A stretch of DNA of 42,708 nt. Origin: Terriglobia bacterium. Its GTDB lineage: Bacteria; Acidobacteriota; Terriglobia; Bryobacterales; Bryobacteraceae. The notes beneath the pieces were generated by a model. It saw only the letters and a list, made by a program, of their open reading frames with translations. It made no database searches and was not told where the DNA came from. Made by a program: the position numbers and the translations under genes. Shown one piece after another: positions 31,661 to 40,374 of the stretch. How positions within the stretch are numbered: the stretch's first letter is position 1; each line of letters starts with the position of its first letter. The stretch lies in contig PSRJ01000122.1 of NCBI GenBank assembly GCA_003175985.1, forward strand, positions 1 through 42,708. The letters run 5' to 3'.

Positions 31661-33772
31661 ATGGATCAGCATTGCAAGGTAAATCGTAGAGACCTGCTCA
31701 TAAGCGGCGCGGCCGCATCCCTCGGGATGGGGCTCGCCTCGATGACGACGGAGTTACGCGCCCAATCAAACACGAACAACGGGGAGTGGCGCGCCTACGC
31801 CGGGAACCTTCGCAACTATCATTACTCGCCGCTGGACCAGATCAACGCCGCCAATTTCAATAAGCTCGAAGTCGCATGGCGGTTCAAGACCGACGGCCTG
31901 GGCAATCGGCCGGAATACAAGCTGGAAGCGACTCCGCTGATGGTGAACGGCATTCTCTATACAACAGCGGGCTCGCGGCGCGCGGCCATCGCGCTCGATG
32001 CCGCCACTGGTGAATTGCTCTGGGTGCACGGTGAACATGAAGGAGCGCGCGGAGCGGCGGCGCCGCGGCAACTCTCAGGCCGCGGCCTCGCGTACTGGTC
32101 GAATGGCGCCGAGGAGCGCATCCTGTACGTTACGCCGGGGTATCGGCTGATCTGCCTGGATGCCAAAACGGGCGCCCTGGTGCGTTCCTTCGGCATCAAC
32201 GGCGCGGTAGATATGAAGCAGTATGCCGTTTACGGCACGGGGCAGCCGATCGATTTGATCAACGGCGAAATCGGACTGCATGCGACTCCGGCCGTTACGC
32301 GCAGCGGGGTGGTTCTAGTGGGCTCGGCATTCCGCGAAGGAGGCACGCCCAAGACCCACAACAACACCAAGGGGATGGTGCTCGCATTCGACGTACGAAC
32401 CGGAAAGAAGCTGTGGCAGTTTAATACCATTCCGCGGCCGGGCGAGTTTGGGAACGATACCTGGCTGAATGAGTCCTGGGCGGTCAACGGGAACGTTGGC
32501 GTGTGGACCCAGATGGCCGTCGATGAAGAGTTGGGCTTGGCCTATCTCCCCGTCGAAACTCCCTCCTCCGATTTCTATGGCGGCCACCGGCCGGGGAACA
32601 ATTTGTTCGCGGACAGCCTGGTCTGCGTGGACCTGAAGACGGGACAGCGCAAATGGCATTTCCAGTTGGTGCACCATTCGATCTGGAACATGGATATCGC
32701 CACGGGGCCGGTGCTCGCGGACCTTAACGTCAACGGGAAGGCCATTAAGGCGGTGTTGGTATCGAGCAAACAGGCGTTTCTCTACGCATTCGACCGTGTG
32801 ACCGGCCAGCCGGTCTGGCCTATCGAGGAGCGGCCTGTCGAGAAGGGCGATGTTCCGGGAGAATGGTATTCGCCGACCCAGCCGTTTCCAACGAAGCCAC
32901 CGGCCTTCGATTATCAGGGCGTAACGATTGAAAACCTGATCGACTTCACTCCTGCGCTGCGGGCCGAGGCTATGCAACTGGTTTCGAAGTACAAACTGGG
33001 GCCCGTCTTTACGCCCACCGTAGTCAGCAAGGCGGACGGGCCGATCGCTTCCTTCCGGTCTTCGGGCGGGATGAATTGGCCCGGCTTCTCCTACGATCCG
33101 GAGACCCATATCGCTTATGTGCCATCGTTCGTCTCGTTCCCTCCCGTAGCCTTGCTCCCGCCGCCTGGCAAGGAGTTTTCCGATGCGGCCTACGTCGAAG
33201 GATTTGCGCCCACTGGTGTGCAGTATGTATCCGGCCCGGGGGAAAACGTCGGAGCCGATGCTGCGCGGCCGGCAGCGCGTGAAAACACGGCGGCCGCGCC
33301 CGGCGCAGCGGCTACAACGGCCGGTGTGGGACGCGGGCTGACCTTGACCCCTCAGGGATTGCCGCTCCTCAAACCGCCTTATGGACGAATTACGGCCATC
33401 AATATGGATAAGGGCGAGTTCGTATGGCAGATCGCCCACGGCGAGACGCCGGACTATATCCGCAATCATCCCACGCTCAAAGGACTGAACATTCCTCGCA
33501 CGGGCCAGGCGGGTTATGTCGGGATTCTGGTGACGAAGACGCTGGTCATCGCGGCGGAACCGCAAGTTACGACGACCGCGGATCATCCGCGCGGCGCCAT
33601 GCTCCGCGCTTATAACAAGGCGACCGGTGTGGAAGTTGGCGCGGTGTGGATGCCCGCGCCGCAAAGCGGAACGCCCATGACTTATATGGTCGATGGCAAA
33701 CAATACATCGTGGTGCCGATCAGCGGGGGCAATTATTCGGGCGAGTTCCTGGCTTTTCGGCTGCCGTCGTGA
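31661..33772 (+). CDS. Tat-exported PQQ-dependent dehydrogenase-like protein
   Basis: 703 residues. A twin-arginine signal, NRRDLLISGAAASLGMGLAS, has RR at 9-10. The propeller starts EWRAYAGNLRNYHYSPLDQI and includes NTIPRPGEFGNDTW and GEWYSPTQPFPTKPPAF, as in the quinoprotein at 22274. At the PQQ/substrate region it reads VHHSIWNMDIATGP (H338-H339-S340) where the typical mGDH wording is VHHDLWDxD; two acidic residues are replaced. An Ala-rich insert (ENTAAAPGAAATTAG) occurs near residue 545. Tat export implies folding in the cytoplasm, which is unusual for quinoproteins that acquire PQQ and Ca in the periplasm. It lies between the PVADH-like gene and copper module B, probably in one transcript. 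Confidence 0.85.
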   Translation: MDQHCKVNRRDLLISGAAASLGMGLASMTTELRAQSNTNNGEWRAYAGNLRNYHYSPLDQINAANFNKLEVAWRFKTDGLGNRPEYKLEATPLMVNGILYTTAGSRRAAIALDAATGELLWVHGEHEGARGAAAPRQLSGRGLAYWSNGAEERILYVTPGYRLICLDAKTGALVRSFGINGAVDMKQYAVYGTGQPIDLINGEIGLHATPAVTRSGVVLVGSAFREGGTPKTHNNTKGMVLAFDVRTGKKLWQFNTIPRPGEFGNDTWLNESWAVNGNVGVWTQMAVDEELGLAYLPVETPSSDFYGGHRPGNNLFADSLVCVDLKTGQRKWHFQLVHHSIWNMDIATGPVLADLNVNGKAIKAVLVSSKQAFLYAFDRVTGQPVWPIEERPVEKGDVPGEWYSPTQPFPTKPPAFDYQGVTIENLIDFTPALRAEAMQLVSKYKLGPVFTPTVVSKADGPIASFRSSGGMNWPGFSYDPETHIAYVPSFVSFPPVALLPPPGKEFSDAAYVEGFAPTGVQYVSGPGENVGADAARPAARENTAAAPGAAATTAGVGRGLTLTPQGLPLLKPPYGRITAINMDKGEFVWQIAHGETPDYIRNHPTLKGLNIPRTGQAGYVGILVTKTLVIAAEPQVTTTADHPRGAMLRAYNKATGVEVGAVWMPAPQSGTPMTYMVDGKQYIVVPISGGNYSGEFLAFRLPS

Positions 33773-33840
33773 AAGCACGCGCGGCCGGATGTAGAATGAA
33801 CTGAGCTACGAAGGCAAACGGATCCCCGAGGAGGTGTGTG

Positions 33841-35277
33841 ATGAACCCAAGAGGTCCTTTCGGGTCTCGATCGTCTGCGCGCGGGCTGCCATGGCTCGGT
33901 GCTGTCCTTGTCGGTCTTGTGGTGCTGGGCCCGGTACGAGCCCAGTCTTCCCTTACTTTCACGAAAGACATCGTACCCATCCTGCAGCGGGGTTGCCAGC
34001 GATGTCATCAGCCAAACGGCGTCGCGCCGATGTCGCTGGTCACTTACGAAGAGGTCAGGCCCTGGGCGCGCGCAATCAAGCTGCGGAGCGGGCTCGGTCC
34101 TCATGGCGGTGTGATGCCCCCGTGGTTCGTTGAGAAAGACCTCGGAATTCAAAAGTTCAAAGACGACCCCTCTCTCACCGAGGAAGAAATCACCCGCATC
34201 GCGAAGTGGGTGGATAGCGGGGCGCCGCGCGGCAATCCGGCCGACGCGCCGCCGCCGCTCCGCTTCGACGACTCCGAGAAGTGGACGATCGGCGAACCGG
34301 ACCTGGTGCTGTCTTCCAAGGAAGTGACCGTTCCCGCCAAGGGACCCGACTGGTGGGGAGATGTCGGGCTGATTCCCACTGGCCTCACTGAAGACCGCTA
34401 CGTGTCGGCTCTGGAGGTCCGGGAAGTTAATGACATTCCGAGAGGCGGCGAGACCAAAACGGTGGGGGGCCGCTACGTGTTCCACCACATGACCTATGTC
34501 AGCCTCGTGCCGGGCCAGAACGATGCGAGCAGTGCTGACGAGGCTGCCACGAGCTGGCCGATTCACGAGGTGGGACGCAACGCCGACATTTTTCCGCCGG
34601 AAGCCGGCAGGTTGCTGGCGGCAAGTTCCGCGCTCTCGCTGACTGCGGGCCACATTCACCCCAACGGGCGCGAAACGAAGGCGCACCTGGAATTTGCCTT
34701 CAAGTTCTTTCCGAAAGGCTACAAGCCTCTCTACCGCCGCTCGACCCTCCGGCTGGGCAACGGAATTGACATCGACGTCAAACCGAATGAAGCAAAGCAG
34801 GAGCTTCACGCATACGCGACGCTGACGGAACACACGAAGATCATCGCGTTCGAGCCGCACCTGCATGCTCCAGGCGTGCGTATGTGCCTCGAAGCGATTT
34901 GGGGGCATAACATCCAAACGCTGAACTGCGTCGGCTACGACCACAACTGGGTGAAGCAATACGTCTACGACGACGATGCGGCGCCGCTGCTGCCGAAGGG
35001 CACGATCGTTCACCTCATAGGTTTCCTCGACACGACGGCTGCGAACAAGAACACCGCGGACACCAGGAACTGGGCTGGCGGAGGCCGCCGCTCCATCGCG
35101 AACATGTTCATCGATCTTGGCTATTCGGTATCGCTCACCGAAGAACAGTTCCAGGCTGAAATGGCGAAACGGCGAGCGAAAATGAAGGGCCGGAACGACT
35201 ATGACATCGGGTGTCCTCTGTGCTGGGCGCCCCCAGCGCAGCCGCCGGCACTCAGCGCGGCGATCCAGGGAAAATAG
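33841..35277 (+). CDS. Cytochrome c fused to PHM-like copper type II monooxygenase domain, copy B
   Basis: 478 residues; GAGGAGG lies 6 bases before the ATG at 33841, and a GTG at 33838 precedes it. Signal peptide: LGAVLVGLVVLGPVRAQ. The CQRCH haem site at 52-56 is followed by VAPMSLVTYEEVRPWARAIK, nearly the same as in copy A. Copper-domain motifs align with copy A: HHM at 215-217, HIH at 271-273, FEPHLHAPGVRMCLEAIW at 337-354 and AAPLLPKGTIVHL. Copy B has an extra Cys-containing tail (YDIGCPLCWAPP, about 455-466) that copy A lacks. The start of partner B overlaps this stop (TAGTG). A second locus with the same gene order supports a functional pair. Confidence 0.82.
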   Translation: MNPRGPFGSRSSARGLPWLGAVLVGLVVLGPVRAQSSLTFTKDIVPILQRGCQRCHQPNGVAPMSLVTYEEVRPWARAIKLRSGLGPHGGVMPPWFVEKDLGIQKFKDDPSLTEEEITRIAKWVDSGAPRGNPADAPPPLRFDDSEKWTIGEPDLVLSSKEVTVPAKGPDWWGDVGLIPTGLTEDRYVSALEVREVNDIPRGGETKTVGGRYVFHHMTYVSLVPGQNDASSADEAATSWPIHEVGRNADIFPPEAGRLLAASSALSLTAGHIHPNGRETKAHLEFAFKFFPKGYKPLYRRSTLRLGNGIDIDVKPNEAKQELHAYATLTEHTKIIAFEPHLHAPGVRMCLEAIWGHNIQTLNCVGYDHNWVKQYVYDDDAAPLLPKGTIVHLIGFLDTTAANKNTADTRNWAGGGRRSIANMFIDLGYSVSLTEEQFQAEMAKRRAKMKGRNDYDIGCPLCWAPPAQPPALSAAIQGK

Positions 35278-36266
35278 TGACGCGCAAGATAGCGCTCGCC
35301 TGTTTGACGGCCTGCCTGCTGCTGGGCCCCGCCGGCGGCCAGACCCGGTTCACGTACTCGAAAGGACAGAGCGTATCGCCGGCATACGAAGGCTGGATGC
35401 CGAATGACGATGGCTCTTTCACGTTGTACTTCGGCTACATGAACACAAACTGGCAGGAGGAATTCGACGTCCCCATCGGCGCGGAGAATAGCATCGAACC
35501 CGGCGGACCGGACCAGGGGCAGCCAACGCACTTCTACCCGCGGCGCAATCCGTTTCTATTCACGATCCGCGTGCCGAAAGACTTCGGCAGTAAAGAGCTG
35601 ACCTGGGCGCTGACGACTCACGGCCGGACAGAAAAGGCGTATGCATCGCTCAAGACCGACTACCAGATCGATAAACAAGTAATTTCGACTGAGGTTGGCG
35701 GCGATGGCGGCAGCCTGCGCGATGAACTCCGTTACAATATTCCGCCGGAGCTCGAAATCCAGGGCGAGGCCCGCCGGCGAGTCAAAGTTGGAGAAACGCT
35801 GGCGCTGGTGGCGCTGGCCGGCGATCCCGACAACCTGCCCGCGCGGCGCGACGGCAAGCCGCAGCCACGCCATGCCGGAAAGCCAGTGACCGAAGAAGCG
35901 CCGAAGTCTGCTTCTGCGCGCGCTGCTGGGACAAGCGCCTCGACGAATGCCGCCAGTCTCGTTTACCGGCCGCCATCGTCCATTGTTCCCTCCAGCGGCC
36001 CCGGATTGCGGTTCTCGTGGATTGTCTATCGTGGGAAAGCTTCCGCGGTATCGTTCAGTCCTGAGCAGATGAAAACATGGACGGACACGCGGGCATGGGC
36101 GAACTCGCCATGGTCGCCCCCGTTCACCATTCCCGAGCCGCCTCCCGATGGCAAATGGGGAACGCAGGTCACTTTTCAAGAGCCGGGCACCTACGTGTTG
36201 CGCGCGGTCGCCAGCGATGGATCATTGTTTACCTATGAGAATGTGACCGTCACCGTCACCCCGTAG
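35277..36266 (+). CDS. Secreted partner protein of the cytochrome/copper module, copy B
   Basis: 329 residues from the GTG overlapping the upstream stop; the frame is open back to 35211 but that part lies inside the previous gene. Signal peptide: ALACLTACLLLGPAGGQ. The N-terminal domain matches copy A: YSKGQSVSPAYEGW, DGSFTLYFGYMNTN, EEFDVPIG, DQGQPTHFYPRRNPF and VPKD. The C-terminal Ig/PKD-like domain ends EPGTYVLRAVASDGSLF, again as in copy A. Between the domains is an Ala/Ser-rich insert (PKSASARAAGTSASTNAAS) absent from copy A. No enzyme motif is visible. Binding of a substrate, metal or polymer and presentation to the copper protein is a guess. Confidence 0.78.
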   Translation: MTRKIALACLTACLLLGPAGGQTRFTYSKGQSVSPAYEGWMPNDDGSFTLYFGYMNTNWQEEFDVPIGAENSIEPGGPDQGQPTHFYPRRNPFLFTIRVPKDFGSKELTWALTTHGRTEKAYASLKTDYQIDKQVISTEVGGDGGSLRDELRYNIPPELEIQGEARRRVKVGETLALVALAGDPDNLPARRDGKPQPRHAGKPVTEEAPKSASARAAGTSASTNAASLVYRPPSSIVPSSGPGLRFSWIVYRGKASAVSFSPEQMKTWTDTRAWANSPWSPPFTIPEPPPDGKWGTQVTFQEPGTYVLRAVASDGSLFTYENVTVTVTP

Positions 36267-36290
36267 GCAGACGGCGGTCGGGAGGTGGGA

Positions 36291-37877
36291 ATGCGGTCGA
36301 AACTGGCTTGGCTTGCAGCTCTGCTGGCAACTTCCATACTGTCTGCTCAAACCGTCAGGTACGACCTGCTGATTGCCGGCGGCAAGATCGTGGACGGTAC
36401 GGGCGGGTCGTGGTATTACGGCGATGTCGGCATACGGGGCGATACGATTGTCGCCATCGGCAAGCTCGATCGGGCCGCCGCAAGCCGCGTTTTGGATGCT
36501 CAAGCGCTGGTGGTAGCTCCCGGCTTTATCGACCCACACACGCACGCCCGGCGCGGCATTTTCGACGATCCCTACGCCAAGAACTACATCTGGCAGGGTG
36601 TCACCACGCTGATGGAAGGTCCTGACGGCAGCTCACCTCTGCCGATACGGGAATTTCTGGACAAGGTTGCCGCCGCACATCCAGCGCCGAATTTTGGCGC
36701 CTTCGCCGGCCAGGGGACCATTCGAGAGCAGGTCATGGGATTGGTGAACCGTCCCGCCACTGCCGCGGAGATAGACAAGATGCGGCAGATCACGCGCCAG
36801 GCCATGCTCGACGGCGCATTCGGTCTCTCCACCGGATTGTTCTACGTGCCCGGCAACTACACTCCAACGGAGGAGGTGATCGAGCTCGCCAAAGTAGCCG
36901 GCAGCATGGGCGGGATGCACACTTCGCATATGCGCGACGAGACCTCGCACGTGCTGGACAGCGTGCGGGAGACCATACGTATTGGCGAAGATGGCGGCTT
37001 GCCCACGCAAATCACGCATCACAAGATCATCGGAAGCGAGAACTGGGGCCTCAGCAAAGAGACTCTGCGGTTGGTTGAAGAAGCGCGCCGCCGCGGCGTC
37101 GATGCCACCATAGACGCTTATCCGTACACGGCTTCGAGTACCGGCACGGCGGCGCTGATCCCGCAGTGGGCGCAGGAGGGTGGGCAGAAAGCGCTTGTAG
37201 AACGCCTGGACGCTCCGCAGCAACGCGCCCGCATCAAAGCTATCGTGATCGAAAACCTCAAGACGGCGCGCGGGGGCGGCGATCCGGCCAATGTCGTCAT
37301 GGCGAATTGCGCGTTCGATCCGAAGCTGGCGGGCAAAAACCTGTCCGAAATCACGCGGGAGCGCGGGCGCGAGGTAAATTTCGAAAATGCCGCCGAGACC
37401 CTGTTCGAAATCCAGCATGCCGGCGGCTGCCAGGCGGTGTATCACGCCATCAGCGAGGAGGACGTGGAACGGATTCTACGTTATCCGTTCACCATGATCG
37501 GCTCGGATGGCGAGGTTCCGCACTTCGGGCAGGGCGCCCCGCACCCCCGCAGCTATGGCACATTCGCGCGCGTTCTGGGGCGGTATGTGCGCGAGCGCCA
37601 GACGCTGTCGCTCGAAGACGCCGTGCATCGCATGTCAGGGCTCACAGCAGCCCGGTTGAAACTGTTCGATCGCGGCTTGTTGCGGCCTGGCATGAAGGCG
37701 GATATTGTCATCTTCGACCCCACGATTGTTGCCGACACGGCGACATTTGAGAAGCCGCACCAGTACGCCATTGGGTTCCGGGACGTGCTGGTGAACGGCA
37801 AGGCCGTCATCGCCGAAGGGAAGCTCACGATGGAACGCCCCGGCCAGGTGCTCTACGGTCCGGCCCGCCAGCCGTAG
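36291..37877 (+). CDS. N-acyl-D-amino-acid deacylase-like amidohydrolase, exported
   Basis: 528 residues; GGAGG lies 5 bases before the ATG at 36291. A signal peptide (LAWLAALLATSILSAQ) precedes an amidohydrolase TIM barrel: YDLLIAGGKIVDGTGG at 24-39, VAPGFIDPHTHARR with H83 and H85 as metal ligands, WQGVTTLMEGPDGSS, GLSTGLFYVPGNY, a HTSHMRDE segment, THHKIIG, and IGSDGEVPHFGQGAPHPRSYG with the catalytic Asp. This is the D-aminoacylase family (EC 3.5.1.81 and relatives), which also includes dihydroorotase-like and D-Glu or D-Asp deacylases. Export suggests action on N-acyl-D-amino acids from peptidoglycan or peptides. It lies 24 bases after partner B, so co-transcription with the copper module is likely. 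Confidence 0.87.
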   Translation: MRSKLAWLAALLATSILSAQTVRYDLLIAGGKIVDGTGGSWYYGDVGIRGDTIVAIGKLDRAAASRVLDAQALVVAPGFIDPHTHARRGIFDDPYAKNYIWQGVTTLMEGPDGSSPLPIREFLDKVAAAHPAPNFGAFAGQGTIREQVMGLVNRPATAAEIDKMRQITRQAMLDGAFGLSTGLFYVPGNYTPTEEVIELAKVAGSMGGMHTSHMRDETSHVLDSVRETIRIGEDGGLPTQITHHKIIGSENWGLSKETLRLVEEARRRGVDATIDAYPYTASSTGTAALIPQWAQEGGQKALVERLDAPQQRARIKAIVIENLKTARGGGDPANVVMANCAFDPKLAGKNLSEITRERGREVNFENAAETLFEIQHAGGCQAVYHAISEEDVERILRYPFTMIGSDGEVPHFGQGAPHPRSYGTFARVLGRYVRERQTLSLEDAVHRMSGLTAARLKLFDRGLLRPGMKADIVIFDPTIVADTATFEKPHQYAIGFRDVLVNGKAVIAEGKLTMERPGQVLYGPARQP

Positions 37878-37950
37878 AAATGGGGAACAGAATGTGAAAT
37901 TATTGAGTCTACGCGGCGCGGGAACCTCTCCGCCGCAGGAAGGAGATGTT

Positions 37951-38844
37951 ATGGAGAATATGAGCAAGCGAGAATTCCTCGCTGCCAGTATCGGGGTCGG
38001 CATGAGCCTGAGCGCCGTACGCAAGGGTTTCGCGCAGGAAGAAGCGCCCGCCCGGGCATCCGAAGGAAAAGTTCCCTCGCGTAAGGTCAAAACAACCAAG
38101 CTGTTTAAGAGCCCGGACGGATTTCCCAACGCGATCGCCGTGACATCCGAGGGGTTATGGATCGCCGAGCAAAAGGAAACGGGCCAGTCGGCCGCCCGGT
38201 ATCATCTGCCGGAACCGAAGGATCTGACGGAACATGCCTGGCTGGTGGATTGGAATGGCAAAGTGATAAAGACCGTGTCGACCCAATCGCGCAACACCAG
38301 CGGCATGGCAGTGGGCGGCGGATACGTTTGGATGTGCGCCAACGCCGCTCCCCAAGGCGTCTTTCAAGTGGATATGAACGCCCGGCAGGTGAGCCATCGC
38401 CAAATTCCGCTCGGTCCGGCGAATGATGGAGGAGGCTGCCACGGCGCCTTATGGCACGAGGGCAAGCTCTGGATCGCATCGCTCCGGCTTCGCGCAATTC
38501 TACGTGTCGATCCGACCTCGTGGCAGCCGGAATTCATGATTCCGTTTTACCAGGCGCCGGAAAAACCGAGGTATCACGCCATCGCCTGGGATAACGGCGC
38601 CATCTGGCAGGTTATTGGTAACGATTCCAAACGCCATTCCGACTACCGGCCTGGACTCGTCAAGTACGATGCCGCCACCGGACGCGTTCTGGAAACGGCC
38701 GATTTTGAACCAAACTCCAGCGATCCCCATGGGCTCGCCATGCACGAAGGGTCGCTCATCAGTTGCGATGCCGGCATCCATCCCGGATGGGCTGTGAACG
38801 ATAGTCCAACGGCGGGCTGGATTTTCAAAATCGATTTCGTCTGA
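37951..38844 (+). CDS. Exported beta-propeller-like protein
   Basis: 297 residues. The ATG at 37951 has AAGGAGATGTT directly upstream; the frame is open to 37894. The N-terminus MSKREFLAASIGVGMSLSA resembles a Tat signal but with KR instead of RR. The body has strand-turn repeats of a propeller such as SMP-30/YncE-like proteins: GFPNAIAVTSEGLWIAEQ, NTSGMAVGGGYVWMCANA, GCHGALWHEGKLWIASLRL, YHAIAWDNGAIWQVIGND and PHGLAMHEGSLISCDAG. Each ends on a hydrophobic strand followed by a polar turn. No catalytic residues are identified. It follows the deacylase by 73 bases and may be part of the same transcript. Confidence 0.75.
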   Translation: MENMSKREFLAASIGVGMSLSAVRKGFAQEEAPARASEGKVPSRKVKTTKLFKSPDGFPNAIAVTSEGLWIAEQKETGQSAARYHLPEPKDLTEHAWLVDWNGKVIKTVSTQSRNTSGMAVGGGYVWMCANAAPQGVFQVDMNARQVSHRQIPLGPANDGGGCHGALWHEGKLWIASLRLRAILRVDPTSWQPEFMIPFYQAPEKPRYHAIAWDNGAIWQVIGNDSKRHSDYRPGLVKYDAATGRVLETADFEPNSSDPHGLAMHEGSLISCDAGIHPGWAVNDSPTAGWIFKIDFV

Positions 38845-38933
38845 CGCCGCGACATTTTCGTTGGAAGCGCATTCCCCGTCGAATGTCTTTTCGGCAGCGT
38901 TACGAGTGTTCTGAAAGGGCAGATTCAACTCCT

Positions 38934-39350
38934 ATGGGGAAGGCCAAGGAATTTACTGTAGCGATTGAAGACAAACCAGGGGCGTTGGGAAGGTGCTTTC
39001 TCGCTTTGGCTGCGCAAGGCGTGAACATCTTGGCTTTTCAATCCTACGTCGAAGAGGGCGAGAGCCTGGCGCGCATGCTGGTAAGCGATCCGGCAACTGC
39101 AAAAGCCGTGCTGGGCAGCCAGCACATGATCTTTGAAGAGACGGATGTCGCCGTGGTCCGGCTGGCCCATAGTCCCGGCCAGGTAGGTCGCGCGGCCTCG
39201 CGTCTCGGCGAACACCAGATCAACGTCGACTACTCCTATTGCGGCCTTGAGCCGGGGGCGACGCAGGTGCTGGTTGTGTTCGGCGTGGACAACCTGACCA
39301 AGGCGGCCAACCTGCTGGACCAGCTCGCCAGCGAAGAACCTTTCGCGTGA
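38934..39350 (+). CDS. Tandem ACT-domain protein
   Basis: 138 residues from the ATG at 38934; the frame extends upstream to 38883 but MGKAKEFTVAIEDKPG is the usual opening. Two ACT units are visible: FTVAIEDKPGALGRCFLALA with NILAFQSY, and VAVVRLAHSPGQVGRAASRL with INVDYSYCGL and VLVVFGVDNLTKAANLLDQL. ACT domains bind amino acids and regulate enzymes, but a stand-alone pair is probably a small sensor or an allosteric partner. It is cytoplasmic, unlike its neighbours. The target is unknown. The metallo-hydrolase gene follows after 31 bases. Confidence 0.85.
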   Translation: MGKAKEFTVAIEDKPGALGRCFLALAAQGVNILAFQSYVEEGESLARMLVSDPATAKAVLGSQHMIFEETDVAVVRLAHSPGQVGRAASRLGEHQINVDYSYCGLEPGATQVLVVFGVDNLTKAANLLDQLASEEPFA

Positions 39351-39381
39351 TATACAAGATACGAAAGAGGGGATCAATCAG

Positions 39382-40374
39382 ATGAAATCGATTGCGGTGA
39401 CTATCCTCGGCGGAGCGGCGTTCCTCACAATCGTAGGAATCGCACCGGCGCAAACTCCTTCTGCCACGATCGACAGTTACCTCGGGGCGGCCAAAATCGC
39501 GGCAGGGACCGATTGGGCGGGGACGTTTCTCCGCCTCTGCATTCCGCCCCCGCCGGCGGCGGGCCCCGCTGCAACGGCCGGCCGCGGCGCGCGCACAGGC
39601 CCGCCCGCGAAAGAAACCTGGTATGCCGAACCGGCTAAAGTCGCCGATAATCTCTATTTCCTCGGCACCAAGATCCACAGTGCATGGGCGATTACCGGCA
39701 GCGAAGGCATCATCGTGATTGAGGCGCTGTTCGACTATGCCGCCCAAGATGAGATTCTAGGCGGCTTGAAGAAGCTCGGCTTGGATCGGACAAAGGTCAA
39801 ATACGTAATCCTCTCTCATGCCCACGCGGATCATGACGGCGGCGCCAAGTTGCTTCAAGACGAAATTGCCGGAGTGCACCTCATCTACGGCGCTGAAGAT
39901 TGGGAAGCCATCGATAAATCGGCCAACCATGCCGGAGGTAAGCCAAAGCACGATACCGTGGGCGCCGATGGGATGAAGGTATCGGTGGGTGATGCGTCGG
40001 TGCAGATCGTCACCATGCCCGGGCACACTGCCGGAACGCTGTCCTTTCTCTTTGAAGTACGCGACCAGGGTAAGCCGTTGCGTGTAGCCTATGTCGGCGG
40101 CACGGCAATCCCGTTTAATGCGAACGCCGCCTACTACGACGTCTACATCGCGTCGTCGAAGAAGATGGCGAAAGCCGCTGCCGACTACGGCGCAACGGCC
40201 CTGATTACGAATCACTCGGAATTTGACAATGCCTTCTTCAAGGCTCACAGCGCCGCCAGCCGAAAGCCGGATGAAACGAATCCATTCGACGTAGGCAAGG
40301 ATGGGGTCGCCCGCTATTTCGCGGTCGTCCAGGCTTGTGGCGCCGCCGCCAAAATTCGGGCTACCGGCCAGTAA
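39382..40374 (+). CDS. Exported metallo-beta-lactamase-fold hydrolase, B3-like
   Basis: 330 residues with a signal peptide (VTILGGAAFLTIVGIAPAQ). The zinc motif SHAHADHDGG gives H146, H148, D150 and H151; further ligands are H215 in MPGHTAGTL and H278 in TNHSEFDN. This spacing matches subclass B3 beta-lactamases and their relatives. A Pro/Ala/Gly-rich region (about residues 54-77) precedes the fold. Whether it hydrolyses beta-lactams is unknown: many soil B3-like proteins have other substrates such as lactones. AAGAGGGG lies upstream of the ATG. Its last 14 bases overlap the end of the convergent hydrolase gene. Confidence 0.87.
   Translation: MKSIAVTILGGAAFLTIVGIAPAQTPSATIDSYLGAAKIAAGTDWAGTFLRLCIPPPPAAGPAATAGRGARTGPPAKETWYAEPAKVADNLYFLGTKIHSAWAITGSEGIIVIEALFDYAAQDEILGGLKKLGLDRTKVKYVILSHAHADHDGGAKLLQDEIAGVHLIYGAEDWEAIDKSANHAGGKPKHDTVGADGMKVSVGDASVQIVTMPGHTAGTLSFLFEVRDQGKPLRVAYVGGTAIPFNANAAYYDVYIASSKKMAKAAADYGATALITNHSEFDNAFFKAHSAASRKPDETNPFDVGKDGVARYFAVVQACGAAAKIRATGQ

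Noticed and set aside
32315..33778. 487-codon open frame on the minus strand
   Set aside because: Antisense to the Tat-exported quinoprotein, Arg-rich composition, no motif or ribosome site.
33733..35013. 426-codon open frame on the minus strand
   Set aside because: Antisense to copper protein copy B, whose signal peptide and haem motif are clear on the plus strand.
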